This document shows, piece by piece, positions 1-12,559 of a DNA stretch of 64,000 nucleotides; position 1 is the stretch's first letter; each line of letters starts with the position of its first letter. The translations under genes were made by a program, and so were the position numbers. The notes beneath the pieces are model-generated. The model had not been told where the DNA came from and made no database searches. It was given only the letters and a program-made list of their open reading frames with translations. The DNA comes from Zhengitettix transpicula (lineage: Eukaryota > Arthropoda > Insecta > Orthoptera > Tetrigidae), in assembly GCA_037074705.1 (NCBI GenBank), contig CM073591.1:162282032-162346031 (forward strand). The letters are read 5' to 3'.

Positions 1-1130
1 GGTTGACATCAAAAATCTGGAAAAATTTGTTACAATTTCTGAACTGTTGAGAATTATGATGTAAACGTTTTACATTAGTTATCTTTTATATATTAATTAT
101 GTAATTAGAGGAATACACATTATGACTAGGCAAGTGACGTGTCAGGTTAAGAAAGTACTCCAGCCTTACAATACACATTAACCTCGGCGTGAACTTTCTA
201 ATTTGTGAGGAAATGGAAACTTATATTCGATATATAATGTGATTAAAACGATATGCTTAGAATAATAAAGATGGTGGAAAATAACGACGGGAACAGTGAG
301 TAAATTTAAACATTGCAACACTTTTCATGCGATATCTTGGATAAACAGCATCTTGCTCCATATAAATTGTGAAAAGAAAAATAAACAGCGCCTATACATT
401 TTACGTACATTAAACCATAGAAGAAATGGACTTTTGTTTTTTCGAAAACAGTTTCACACCTCAGTACCAGGTAAAGTTTCACGATAACGACTTTTGAAGC
501 CAAAATAATCGTACAAGCTTATTTTCGTACCAGTAAGGTATCACTAAATTTTACGAGAAACTGAATTAGTTCCATTTACAATAATAACTAATAATACTTT
601 AATTTCAAAGTTAAAGAATTGACGTCTTGTTCACGTGTAGTAAGTACATTTAGCATTCATTTCGTTGACAATCCACACAAGTAATAATGTGATACATTAC
701 AAAATGTATTAGTGCTATAATGAGAGATTGGATGTTCACCGGGAAAACATTAATAAAATATTTAATTATGAAGGAACCAACATTGAGACTAGTGGGGAGA
801 AAAACGTGATTAATTCCTAAAAGAAAAAATGCTTTAGGTCGTAGAATATCGGAACGAGTCTGATAGATTTCAAAATAAGAGCTGTTGTAGATGCGCTGGT
901 TGAATTTGTTAATTCACCAACTAATTGTGCTGCAGAGAACCCTGTTTGGCTTAGATTGAGTTATTAACATCTGGAAATAAGCTCTATCATGGCCACATGG
1001 CCAATTGCAGAATACGACATAAATATTGTATTTACAATACGAAGCACACAAATTTTTCACATAAACGAAATAAATTTGTCGAAGAAGATAAAATAATGAC
1101 GGAAATTAGTGATGTGTAGTTCGGGGTCGT
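1..1130. other. AT-rich DNA, nothing recognised
   Basis: Both strands were scanned; only short random open frames, most of them starting at non-ATG codons. No repeat or RNA signature. Confidence 0.5.
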
Positions 1131-1641
1131 AGTGATTCAAACAACTATTCCTAGAAATTAACTGTGCAGATCGTTCACTGGTTATGTGAACTATCGTTCG
1201 TTCCCACTTAGTTCGAGAACTTGCTCGTTCTTTCGGGTCCCACAGTCTCGGTGATCGGTGAACACGTCCCCGCACTCATCTCGCACTTGTTCGTTGAGTC
1301 CTTACACAGTTCCATTCGTTTTATTTAATCGTATTTCGTAGTTATCAGTTCAACAAGAAAGTCTCAATATTGTACTCATTTATAATAATAGGTTACAAGG
1401 CAACTTAATTGCAATATTTAAAGGGGTGAATATGAAAATATCGAAAGCTTCTTAATTATTACAAATAAATTAGTACACTATTGTGACTGTGTTTTTTAAT
1501 TTCATCAACATATAAACATCTAATTATTATTTTCTCAATTACGACATATAATGAGAAATATTTCACGGAACTGGTAAATATTTTTGATCCTATGTCATGG
1601 ATGAAAAAATATCTAGCTAGATGGACGTGCATTTACCATTG

Positions 1642-1644
<3 letters not shown>

Positions 1645-1691
<47 letters not shown>
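1645..1691 (+). repeat. (AT)n microsatellite
   Basis: Uninterrupted AT dinucleotides, about 23 repeats. A short open frame reading Tyr-Ile through it is an artefact. Confidence 0.95.
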
Positions 1692-1695
<4 letters not shown>

Positions 1696-2149
1696 TTTTC
1701 TTTTGAATAATTATAGATATTTAATCTTTATATTTACATACTTGAAGTGTGTAAGAAAAACGTATGTTCATGTTATTATAGGTTTCTTTCTTAAATGTTG
1801 TAATGGAGGAATATTTAATTCATTTATACATATAGATTATTTTTTCACGAAATTGGCGGCTTCAGATTGCGTGGCAAAGGAATTTGAGAGTTGGAAGATT
1901 GGCAGATGGGTCTTCTGCCTGACCACGCTTGCTCGACAGACCAGATGGCCCTTTACCTTTCGTTTTTGTGAGTGTATTAACCGAGGTTGACCATGAATTA
2001 CAAAAATAAATATTTTTTTTTCTGTCTGTGGCTTGAGTGACAACTTGGCCTCCTAGTCTGCATGTGTTAATTATCCAAATTGGTGAAAGGCAAATGAAAG
2101 AATCAGGTGAATCAGGTCAATGAACTAGTTCAATAAAATGAACTGACTA

Positions 2150-2196
2150 TAAAATAACTGTTCCCTTAAAAGAACTACCTTGCCCACCACTAGAGG
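2150..2196 (-). mobile_element. Possible hAT-type terminal sequence
   Basis: On the minus strand CTAGTGGTGGGCAAGGTAGT begins at about 2196 and resembles the CAGTGGTGGGCAA-type ends of insect hAT elements, with GTTCATT/GAACT motifs inside, as is common there. GTTCG-rich sequence at 1160-1330 could be the other subterminal part, but no matching left terminus was found. Confidence 0.33.
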
Positions 2197-2242
2197 AAAT
2201 GTTAAGACGTATCTGTCGCGTTTATTCAAAATTTCAGTAAAT

Positions 2243-2545
2243 ATTTTTGACGTCCCTGATAATTGGAGAAAATCAATTGATGCACCCACTTTTACATCTC
2301 GATCCTTGTCAGGAACTGAAAACTATAGAACAGTAGAGAAACTAATTAAACACTAGGATTCATAGCGGGCAGTATGGATTTCTCCCCGTTATTCCTTTTA
2401 AGAGTTGAAGTGTTATTTTGCAAGTCTTTCAGACGCGCTATCTTTAAAGGAAGTGGAATGAGCGCAGTAGTGAATGATTTTCCAAAGCGTTCGATGTGGT
2501 TCCCCACAGTCTTCCCCTCGAGATGTTAAAAATATCGGTTACTGA
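2243..2545 (+). pseudogene. Decayed LINE reverse transcriptase fragment
   Basis: Translation in shifting frames gives V-P-D-N-W-R-K-S-I and then E-N-Y-R-T, matching the (V)P-x-x-W...N-Y-R-P region of non-LTR reverse transcriptases. Farther on come G-Q-Y-G-F (the Q-H-G-F position) and S-K-A-F-D-V-V-P-H-S-L-P-L-E-M-L-K, the motif around the first catalytic Asp. Frameshifts and stops separate these blocks. The type is Jockey/CR1-like by motif style only. Confidence 0.72.
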
Positions 2546-3659
2546 TAAACGAACCTGAAAGTCAGAATTACAGAACATGAAAAACTTTATAAACCAAAGG
2601 AAATTACTTCATAATGTGAGACAAAACTTATACTTACGAACCTAACTGCGTTGATAAAAAAAAGACCACTATTTTTAAATTAAATGAATACAGCAATGCG
2701 TGGATGTGGGAAAATACTCGTTTCTGAACAGAACGATTAAGGATCGAAACGATTTGTCTAAGAATACTAAAGATAGAACGGTAGTTCAGACAGTTTAGAT
2801 AAATTGCTTTAAGAAATTAGAGTAGGAATTAGTTTATGGTTTGTCTAATTATGAAATGGATTGGAATAAAATTTTTAGATTCATTGTAAGTCAAATGAAA
2901 TACAAAGGATTATGTTACCTTACTGAATTGAGGCGAAGTGACTTAAACAATAAAAATGTGTTACAAATTTTAAAAAATATTCCCTGAATCTATTGAATGA
3001 TGCTTTATAGAATTCATGCTGATACACATGATCAAATACTTAACTCCTCTTTGCTAGTAAATATTATTGTTGAATAACGCAGCGTTGTACTAGACAGTAT
3101 TTAATATGCGAATAATGTGTGGAATAAGTTATTTGATTTGATTCGTTACAAAACTAATTAAATGTACTTGCTGTTTAGCTTAGTAATTAAATTTAATGAA
3201 GCTAGAGCAAGCAACCTTCCATGCGCATTCAGCTGATGGCCAGGGATTTAACCCGATAAAATGTTCCAATGGAAGCAAGCAGAAAAATGTATTAATTACA
3301 AAATATGTTCATAAAATACTGTCTGAAGTAACCATTTAACCCGTTTTCGAACTACTGTGTTCTACTGAGAAAAACAATTAGAGTCTGACATATTTCAAAC
3401 ATTTAAATTGAAATCCGTTTTAATCTAAATGTAGACTGTTTTTTTTTTCGTGTAAACAATTATCGTGCCGTTTTTTTATATAAATTTTCATTTTATAATA
3501 AATTATTTAATTGGAAATGTACACTTGAAGAGGTTCCAAATAGGGATGAACCGGTGTATTTGTTAAATACAATGTTTTTAATTTGATAATACATTTTTCT
3601 GAGTAATAGACTGTTATTCCTTCACAAAAATAATTTGTATCATTTAATAAATTGATACA

Positions 3660-3663
<4 letters not shown>

Positions 3664-3702
<39 letters not shown>
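3664..3702 (+). repeat. (AT)n microsatellite
   Basis: Uninterrupted AT dinucleotides, about 19 repeats. Confidence 0.95.
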
Positions 3703-3705
<3 letters not shown>

Positions 3706-4779
3706 TCATGTGCTTTAAATATTTAAATATGACATGTTCTCCCCAAGAAACTTATTTTCTGTTGCTTGGATCGCTTAATAAGGAATGAAGCAGTTATTAA
3801 GTACCGCACCTTTAGCTCCATTCCGGAAGTAAATGCTGCAATTACAGTTGAATGCTTATTGATTAAATTCCAGAGCTTTGAGAGGTCTTCGGTCCTGAGA
3901 GTTAGCACAAATTACAAGTATTTACATTTCAGCCGAAAGTGTTTAGCTCTACTGAGAATTACTAACGCATCAGCGTTCCGCTAAATGAGTAAATTTGTGA
4001 AAGGCAATCTAAAAGTGCTAAGGACTATTTAATTATGATGGATAGCATTGCTGTGAAAGGTTGAATTTAGAATAACAATCTCGTCAGTTTGCAGATATAC
4101 AACGCCGGTTGACATTTCCCAAATCACAAACAAAGCTTCAAATCCAAATTAGCCACTAATTAATAATTATTAATTAAAGTTAACCGTGTGCTTCAATGCG
4201 ATTATATTATTGATACGGAAATATATAATTCAAGCATGATGGAATTAAATAAGTTCAGACCATTAGAAAGCAGACTCGGTTAAGTTACTGCATTATATAT
4301 TTATGGTGGATTTGGAAAATTGCGTTTAATATTTTAACAGCTATTCGGAAATTACGTATAGAGTTTGCAAATTCTATCTAACCCAAAAAATAATAATTGA
4401 AGTATAAAATACAGTTTTATCAAATGAATATATGTTTTTCATAATGAATGAAAGTCAGAAATATTTATTTAGTTTCCGTGGGCATTACATTGTTTTAACC
4501 ACGGAAATGAGCGAGGCAGATTGGCACATATTAAAAATTTATATTTTAAATTTATGTTTGACCTTATATTACACAAACAGCCATGAAATTGTGTTATTTA
4601 TCAACATACTCAAAATATTCATACTGTCCTCTACTTTCGCGTTCAAGTTGAGATTTCATAATGTTCAACAAATATAAAAAACAAATTAGCTCTAATCTTA
4701 TAAATAAAAAAGAGTGTATGTATGTTTGTTTGTATGTTTGTATGTTTGTTTGTTTGTTTGTATATTTGTATGTTCGTTA

Positions 4780-5640
4780 TACAAATCTACACCGGTAGAG
4801 TAAATTTCACCAAATTTCGTACACGTGTTCTTTACGACCAGGAAACAAACACTGTCGGGGTGAGACATGTCTACCACCCCCAGAAGCGGGGGTGCACGGG
4901 GGTTGAAATATTTAAACAAGCTAAAACAGCCGATATTTTAGTCGGATAATAATTTTTAGGGGTCCAAGATATTTATGGTGTTTCTACCGATGTTTTCTGA
5001 ATATAATTTTCATCCCCTACACCCTGGGAAAAGGGCACCCTTAGGGTTTGGGGTGGAGAATACAAATCTATACCGGTGGATCAAATTTCACCAAATCTCG
5101 TACACGTGTTTTTTGCGACCAGGAAAAAACACTGTCGGGGTGAGACGCGCCTACCACCCCCTGAAGCGGGGGTGGACGGGGGTGGAAATATTTGAACATG
5201 CTAAAACAGTCGATATTTCAGTCGGAGAAATATTTTTAGGGGTCAAAGATATTTATAGTCTTTTCACTGATGATATCTGAATATAATTTTCAACCTCTAC
5301 ACCCTGGGGAAAGAGCACCCCTAGCGTTTGGGGTGGAGAGTACAAATCTACACCGCTGGAGCAAATTTCACGAAATTTCGTACACAGGTTCTTTGTGACC
5401 AGGAAAACAACACTGTCGGGGTGAGACGCGTCTACCAACCCCAGAAGCTTAGGTGGACGGGGGTTGAAATACTTAAACATACTGAAACAGCAGGTATTAG
5501 ATTTGGATAAATATTTTTGGGGTCAAAGATATTGATAGTGTTTCTACCGATGTTATCTGAATATAATATTCATCTCCTACGCCCTGGGAAAAGGGCACCC
5601 TTAGGGTTTGGGGTGGAGTTGCTTTACAGAAAAATAACGC
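4780..5640 (+). repeat. Three ~280-bp modules (a-b-c) in Helitron copy 1
   Basis: Anchors lie near 4996 (type a), 5272 (type b) and 5555 (type c). This is the same a-b-c order as in copy 3 (10290-11150) and in the first and last thirds of the array in copy 4. Each module contains GACCAGGAAA, CACTGTCGGGGTGAGAC and an AGAAGCGGGGGTG block. Confidence 0.8.
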
Positions 5641-6812
5641 GAATACAACCGAGTTTGGAGTCAAATCGAAGGTTATGTATGTCAGTGAGTATACTTCGGA
5701 TAAATATTTTTAATTGCCCATTTAACCCGAAAGGGTGGGGGTTGGAAGGGGAGATAAATAGTCAGTTCTTGCGCGTTCTTGGAGGAGAATTACGTGAATA
5801 CTATTTCAACGGATGTTGTTGAAAATATAAATCCCTTTAGACATTAGGGGTGAGCTTGCTTAGGGCTGGGGGTGAGAATTGTCTATTATTCTAAAACTGC
5901 CAAAATGTTATGTGTTTATGGGTATAGTGTTTCTACCGATGTGATATGAGTAAAAATTCAACCCTTTCCACCACGGGAAGGTAGCAGATTTAGGGGTGGT
6001 GTTGTTCATACTATTTTAACCGATGTTGTTTCCATTAATAACGACGTTTAATCAAAAATAAAAGTGTTTCAGAACCATTGCTTTTTATACTCTTTTAAAA
6101 AGTTTTTATATTATAAATTGTTATAAACATAATTTTACATTTATTCCGTAATTGAAGTTGTATTATTGAGAAGAAACAAAGCAACAAATAATCACGCACA
6201 AATACATGTAACAAAAACTCTACATGCTAACATAGTTTATAATTTAGTTTACTACAACTTCAATGAAAATATTATCCACGTAATCTACATTATTAGAACA
6301 ATTTTTCTCAAAATCACGTGTTCTTTGCGACCAGGAAACAAACACTGTCGGGGTGAGACGCGTCTACCACCCCCAGAAGCGGGGGTGGACGGGGGTTGAA
6401 ATATTTAAACATGCTAAAACAGTCGATATTTCAGTCGGATAAATATTTTTAGGGCTCACAGATATTGATAGTGTTTCTACCGACTGTTGGGGTGAGACGC
6501 GTCTACCACCCCCAGAAGCGGGTCGGGATTATCAGTAGAGCACTTTTAGGTGTTGGGTGGAGGAACGCTGCAATAAAATAACGCGAATACAACTGAGATT
6601 GGAGTCAAATCCAAGGTTATGGATGTCGTCCAGTTCAATTATAGCATCAAATTGGCCATTTAGCCCCGAGGGGCTGGAGTGGATGGGATGGAAATTTTCT
6701 AACATGTTAAATAATTGATATTAGCGTGGAATAAATGAATGCCGGGACCATTGACGTTGATAGTATTTCTACCAATGTTGTTTGTAGGCATGATAGGGGT
6801 GGGGCTGGTGGG

Positions 6813-7432
6813 ATTTCCTTGAAAATAACGGGAAAACAACCGAGATTCGAGTCAAATCGAAGGTAATGGATGTCCCTGAATTTATTTGACAATCTGGACA
6901 ACGCGCGGGTATCGGCTGGGTTGGGATGAGTTGACCGGCTGTTTTTTGCGTTGATTAAATATATTACGGGATGAATTACATTAATAAAATGTCCCTACAT
7001 GTTCTCTGTGTATAATTACAACCCCTTTCGGACTCATAAGGGTGCACCCTTAAGGATGGGCGTGAAGTAGCATTACATAAAAAGAAACCAGAAGCTATCG
7101 GGATTGTTACTGAGTTTAATTAATTTCCTTGAAAATAACGGTAAAACAACCGACATTCGAGTCAAATCGAAGGTAATGGATGTTGCTGAATTTATTTATG
7201 ACAATCTGGACAACGCGCGGGTATCGGCTGGGTTGGGATGAGTTGACCGGCTTTTTTTTCGTCAATTAAATATATTTCGGGATGAATTAGATTAATAAAA
7301 TTTCCCTACATGTTCTCTGTGTGTAATTTCAACCCCTTTCGGACTCGGAAGGGTGCACCCTTAAGGGTTGGCGTGGAAGTAGCATTACATAAAAAGAAAC
7401 CAGAAACTATCAGGATTGTCACTGAGTTTAAT
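6813..7432 (+). repeat. Two ~310-bp units in Helitron copy 1
   Basis: Unit starts are at 6813 and 7123. They are homologous to the 312-bp units of copy 4 but have small indels. Copy 2 has one unit (9356) and copy 3 has two (11376 and about 11673). Confidence 0.8.
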
Positions 7433-8008
7433 TATGACATTAAACTTGACCGTTTAAGTCCCCGAAGCGGGAGTGGTCGGGGGTGAAAAATTTCAAACAT
7501 GTTAAACGGTCGATATTTGCGATAATTATTTCCTGGGATTAATTACTTTGATAGTATTTATACCGATGTTGTTTGTGTATAATTTAACCCCTGTGAGGGG
7601 AGCAAGCTTAGGGGTGGGGTGGAGGTACGTTAAATAAAATCCCGAAAAAACAACCGAGAATCGAATCAATTCCGAGACTATGAATGTCGCTGAATCTAAT
7701 TGTGACAACCTGGGTAACGCGACGGGTTTGGGAAGTGTTGGGCGGGGGAATAAATTTTCAGACAATGTAATCGGCCGATTTTTGCTTGGAATACATTATT
7801 TTTCATTATCGCATATTTGTGGGGGTGGTCATCTTCTAACATGTAAAAACGGCCGATATATTTAGTCAATGACTTCATCCCCCTTCGGCATGGAAGGTGG
7901 GGCACATTTAGGGATAGGGTTCGAGGAGCTTTACATAAAAATAGCGCAAAAGTAACCAAAAATGGTTATAGATAAATGACATCTCGGGCAACGCCGGGCA
8001 CCCAGCTA

Positions 8009-10216
8009 TCTTATAAATAAAAAAGAGTGTATGTATGTTTGTATGTTTGTATATTTGTATGTTCGTTATACAAATCTACACCGGTAGAGCAAATTTCACC
8101 AAATTTCGTACACGGGTTCTTTTCGACTAGGAAAACAACACTGTCGGGGCGAGACGCGTCTACCAACCCCAGAAGCGGGGGTGGACGGGGGTTGAAATAC
8201 TTAAACATGCTAAAACAGCAGGTATTAGATTTGGATAAATATTTTCGGGGTCAAAGATATTGATTGTGTTTCTACCGATGTTATCTGAATATAATATTCA
8301 TCTCCTACGCCCTGGAAAAAGGGTACCGTTAGGGTTTGGGGTGGAGATGCTTTACAGAAAAATTACGCGAATACAACCGAGTTTGGATTCAAATCGAAGG
8401 TTATGGATGTCAGTGAGTTTACTTCGGATAAATATTTTTAATTGCCCATTTAACGCGAAAGGGTGGGGGTTGGAAGGGAAGATAAATAGTCAGTTCTTGC
8501 GCGTTCTTGGAGGTGAATTACGTGAATACAATTTCAACGGATGCTGTTGAAAATATAAATCCCTTTAGACATTAGTGGTGAGCTTGCTTAGGGCTGGGGG
8601 CGAGAATTGTCTATTATTCTAAAACTGCCAAAATGTTATGTGTTTATGGGTAAACTAGATTGATAGTGTTTCTAGCGATGTGATATGAGAAAAACCTTTC
8701 CACCACGGGAAAGTAGCAGATTTAGGGGTGGTGTTGTTCATACTATTTTAACCGATGTTGTTTCCATTAATAACGACGTTTAATCAAAAATAAAAGTGTT
8801 TCAGAACCTTTGTTTTTTATACTCTTTTAAAAAGTTTTTATATTGTCTTATAAATAAAAATGAGTGTATGTATGTATGTATGTTGTAAGTTTGTATATTT
8901 GTATGTTCGTTATACAAATCTACCCCGGAAGCGGGGGTGGAAATATTTAAACATGCTAAAACAGTCGATATTTCAGTCGGATAAATATTTTTAGGGGTCA
9001 CAGATATTGATAATGTTTCTACCGACTGTTGGGGTGAGACGCGTCTACCACCCCCAGAAGCGGGTCGGGATTATCAGTAGAGCAATTTTAGGTGTTGGGT
9101 GGAGGAACGCTGCAACAAAATAACGCGAATACAACCAAGATTGGAGTCAAATCCAAAGTTATGGATGTCGTCCAGTTCAATTATAGCATCAAATTGGCCA
9201 TTTATATCCGAGGGCCGGGAGTGGATGGGATGGAATTTTTCTAACATGTTAAATCATCGATATTAGCTTGGAATAAATAAATGCCAGGACCATTGACGTT
9301 GATAGTATTTCTACCGATGTTGTTTGTAGGCATGATAGGGGTGGGGCTGGAGGGGATTTCCTTGAAAATAACGGGAAAACAACCGAGATTCGAGTCAAAT
9401 CGAAGGTAATGGATGTCCCTGAATTTATTTATGACAATCTGGACAACGCGCGGGTATCGGCTGGGTTGGGATGATTTGACCGGCTGTTTTTTGCGTCGAT
9501 TAAATATATTTCGGGATGAATTAGATTAATAAAATTTCCCTACATGTTCTCTGTGTATAATTTCAACCCCTTTCGGACTCGGAAGGGTGCACCCTTAAGG
9601 GTGCATTAGATAAAAATAAACCAGAAACTATCAGGATTGTCACTGAGTTTAATTATGACATTAAACTTGACCGTTTAAGTCCTCGAAGCGGGGACATGTT
9701 AAAACGGTCGATATTTGCAATAATTATTTCCTGGGGTTAATTACTTTGATAGTATTTATACCGATGTTGTTTGTGTATAATTTAACCCCTGTGAGGGGAG
9801 CAAGCTTAGGGGTGGGTGGAGGTACGTTAAATAAAATCCCGAAAAACAACCGAGAATCGAATCAATTCCGAGACTATGAATGTCGCTGAATCTAATTGTG
9901 ACAACCTGGGTAACGCGACGGGTTTGGGAGGTGTTGGTCGGGGGAATAAATTTTCAGACAATGTAATCGGCCGATTTTGCGTGGAATACATTCTTTTTCA
10001 TTATCGCATATTTGTGGGGGTGGTCATCTTCTAACATGTAAAAACGGCCGATATATTTAGTCAATGACTTCATCCCCCTTCGGCATGGGAGGTGAGCACA
10101 TTTAGGGATAGGGTTCGAGGAGCTTTACATAAAAATAGCGCAAAAGTAACCAAAATTGGAGTCTTATGGATGGTTATAGATAAATGACATCTCGGGCAAC
10201 GCCGGGCACCCAGCTA
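8009..10216 (+). mobile_element. Helitron-like element, copy 2 (non-autonomous)
   Basis: It begins with the same TCTTATAAATAAAAAAGAG terminus, immediately after the CAGCTA end of copy 1. It has one ~280-bp module (anchor near 8284), the transition block, then at 8846 a second internal 5'-terminus-like sequence with its own microsatellite. One ~310-bp unit (start 9356) and the common 3' part follow, ending CAGCTA at 10216. It is the shortest copy (2.2 kb), mainly because it has fewer tandem modules. Short open frames inside it are repeat-derived and not genes. Confidence 0.75.
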
Positions 10217-12559
10217 TCTTATAAATAAAAAAGAGTGTATGTATGTTTGTATGTTTGTATGTTTGTATATTTGTATGTTCGTTATACAAATCTACACCGG
10301 TAGAGCAAATTTCACCAAATTTCGAACACGTGTTCTTTACGACCAGGAAACAAACACTGTCGGGGTGAGACATGTATACCAACCCCAGAAGCGGGGGTAC
10401 ACAGGGGTTGAAATATTAAAAATGCTATAACAGCCGATATTTTAGTCGGATAATAATTTTTAGGGGTCCAAGATATTTATGGTGTTTCTACCGATGTTTT
10501 CTGAATATAATTTTCATCCCCTACACCCTGGGAAAAGGGCACCCTTAGGGTTTGGGGTGGAGAATACAAATCTATACCGGTGGATCAAATTTCACCAAAT
10601 TTCGTACACGTGTTCTTTGCGGCCAACGAAAACAACACTGTCGGGGTGAGACGAACCTACCACCCCCAGAAGCGGGGGTGGACGGGGTTGGAAATATTTG
10701 AACATGCTATAACAGTCGATATTTCAGTCGGATAAATATTTTTAGGGGTCAAAGATATTTATAGTCTTTCCACTGATGATATCTGAATATAATTTTCAAC
10801 CTCTACAGCCTGGGGAAAGAGCACCCTTACCGTTTGGGGTAGAGAATACAAATCTACACCGCTGGAGCAAATATCACCTAATTTCGTACACGGGTTCTTT
10901 GCGACTAGGAAAACAACACTGTCGGGGCGAGACGCGTCTACCAACCCCAGAAGCGGGGGTGGACGGGGGTTGAAATACTTAAACATGCTAAAACAGCAGG
11001 TATTAGATTTGGATAAATATTTTCGGGGTCAAAGATATTGATTGTGTTTCTACCGATGTTATCTGAATATAATATTCATCTCCTACGCCCTGGAAAAAGG
11101 GTACCGTTAGGGTTTGGGGTGGAGATGCTTTACAGAAAAATAACGCGAATACAACCGAGATTGGAGTCAAATCCAAGGTTATGGATGTCGTCCAGTTCAA
11201 TTATAGCATCAAATTGGCCATTTAGCCCCAAGGGGCGGGAGTGAATGGGATGGAAATTTTCTAACATGTTAAATCATCGATATTAGCGTGGAATAAATAA
11301 ATGCCGGGACCATTGACGTTGATAGTATTTCTACCGATGTTGTTAATAGGCAAGATAGGGGTGGGGCTGGAGAGGATTTCCTTGAAAATAACGGGAAAAC
11401 AACCGAGTTTCGAGTCAAATCGAAGGTAATGGATGTTGCTGAATTTATTTATGACAATCTGGACAACACGCGGGTATCGGCTGGGTTGGGATGAGTTGAC
11501 CGGCTGTTTTTTCGTCAATTAAATATATTTCGGGATGAATTAGATTAATAAAATTTCCCTACATGTTCTCTGTGTATAATTTCAACCCCTTTCGGACTCA
11601 TAAGTGTGGGCGTGAAGTAGCATTACATAAAAAGAAACCAGAAACTATCGGGATTGTCACTGAGTTTAATTATTTTCCTTGAAAATAACGGGAAAACAAC
11701 CGAGATTCGAGTCAAATCGAAGGTAATGGATGTTGCTGAATTTATTTATGACAATCTGGACAACGCGCGGGTATCGGCTGGGTTGGGATGAGTTGACCGG
11801 CTGTTTTTTGTCAATTAAATATATTTCGGGATGAATTAGATTAATAAAATTTCCCTAAATGTTTTCTGTGTATAATTTCAACCCCTTTCGGACTCAAAAG
11901 GGTGCACCCTTAATGGTTGGCGTGGATGTAGCATTACGTAAAAAGAAACCAGAAACTATCGGGATTGTCACTGAGTTTAATTATGACATAAAACTTGACC
12001 GTTTAAGTTCCCGAAGCGGGAGTGGTCGGGGGTGAAAATTTTCAAACATGTTAAACGGTCGATATTTGCGATTATTATTTCCTGGAGTTAATTACTTTGA
12101 TGGTATTTATACCGATGTTGTTTGTGTATAATTTAACCCCTGTGAGGGGAGCAAGCTTAGGGGTGGCGTGGAGGTACGTTAAATAAAATCCCAGAAAAAC
12201 AACCGAGATTCGAATCAATTCCGAGACTATGAATGTCGCTGAATCTAATTGTGACAACCTGGGTAACGCGACGGGTTTTGGAGGTGTTGGGCGGGGGAAT
12301 AAATTTTCAGACAATGTAATCGGCCGATTTTTGCGTGGAATACATTCTTTTTCATTATCGCATATTTGTGGGGGTGGTCATCTTCTAACATGTAAAAACG
12401 GCCGATATATTTAGTCAATGACTTCATCCCCCTTCGGCATGGGAGGTGAGCACATTTAGGGATAGGGTTCGAGGGCTTTACATAAAAATAGCGCAAAAGT
12501 AACGAAAATTGTAGTCTTATGATAAATGACATCTCCGGCAACGCCGGGCACCCAGCTAG
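10217..12559 (+). mobile_element. Helitron-like element, copy 3 (non-autonomous)
   Basis: It is joined head-to-tail to copy 2. It carries three ~280-bp modules (anchors near 10496, 10780 and 11060), then goes directly into the GGAGTCAAATCCAAGG block, lacking the transition block and nested terminus of copy 2. Two ~300-bp units (starts near 11376 and 11673) follow. It ends with the complete CTAG at 12556-12559 followed by T, the classical Helitron 3' boundary. The whole three-copy block therefore spans an A (4695) and a T (12560). Confidence 0.77.
10290..11150 (+). repeat. Three ~280-bp modules (a-b-c) in Helitron copy 3
   Basis: Anchors lie near 10496 (a), 10780 (b) and 11060 (c). The array is followed directly by the AACGCGAATACAACCGAGAT block without the transition segment seen in copies 1, 2 and 4. 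Confidence 0.8.

Larger units (their letters stand above)
4696..8008 (+). mobile_element. Helitron-like element, copy 1 (non-autonomous)
   Basis: It starts with TCTTATAAATAAAAAAGAG right after a host A, as expected for a Helitron 5' end (A/TC). A TATG/TTTG microsatellite follows, then three ~280-bp modules (anchors near 4996, 5272 and 5555). A transition block (5640-6060), a private AT-rich segment (about 6060-6310), a partial module (6310-6530) and two ~310-bp units (starts 6813 and 7123) come next. The 3' part ends in GGGCAACGCCGGGCACCCAG-CTA, with a short GC-rich hairpin (CGG(G)C/GCCG) about ten bases before the end. There is no Rep/helicase coding. It runs directly into the next copy. Confidence 0.75.

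Noticed and set aside
1592..1990. 132-codon plus-strand frame
   Set aside because: It runs through the (AT)n microsatellite (Tyr-Ile repeats) and has no domain in the remainder.
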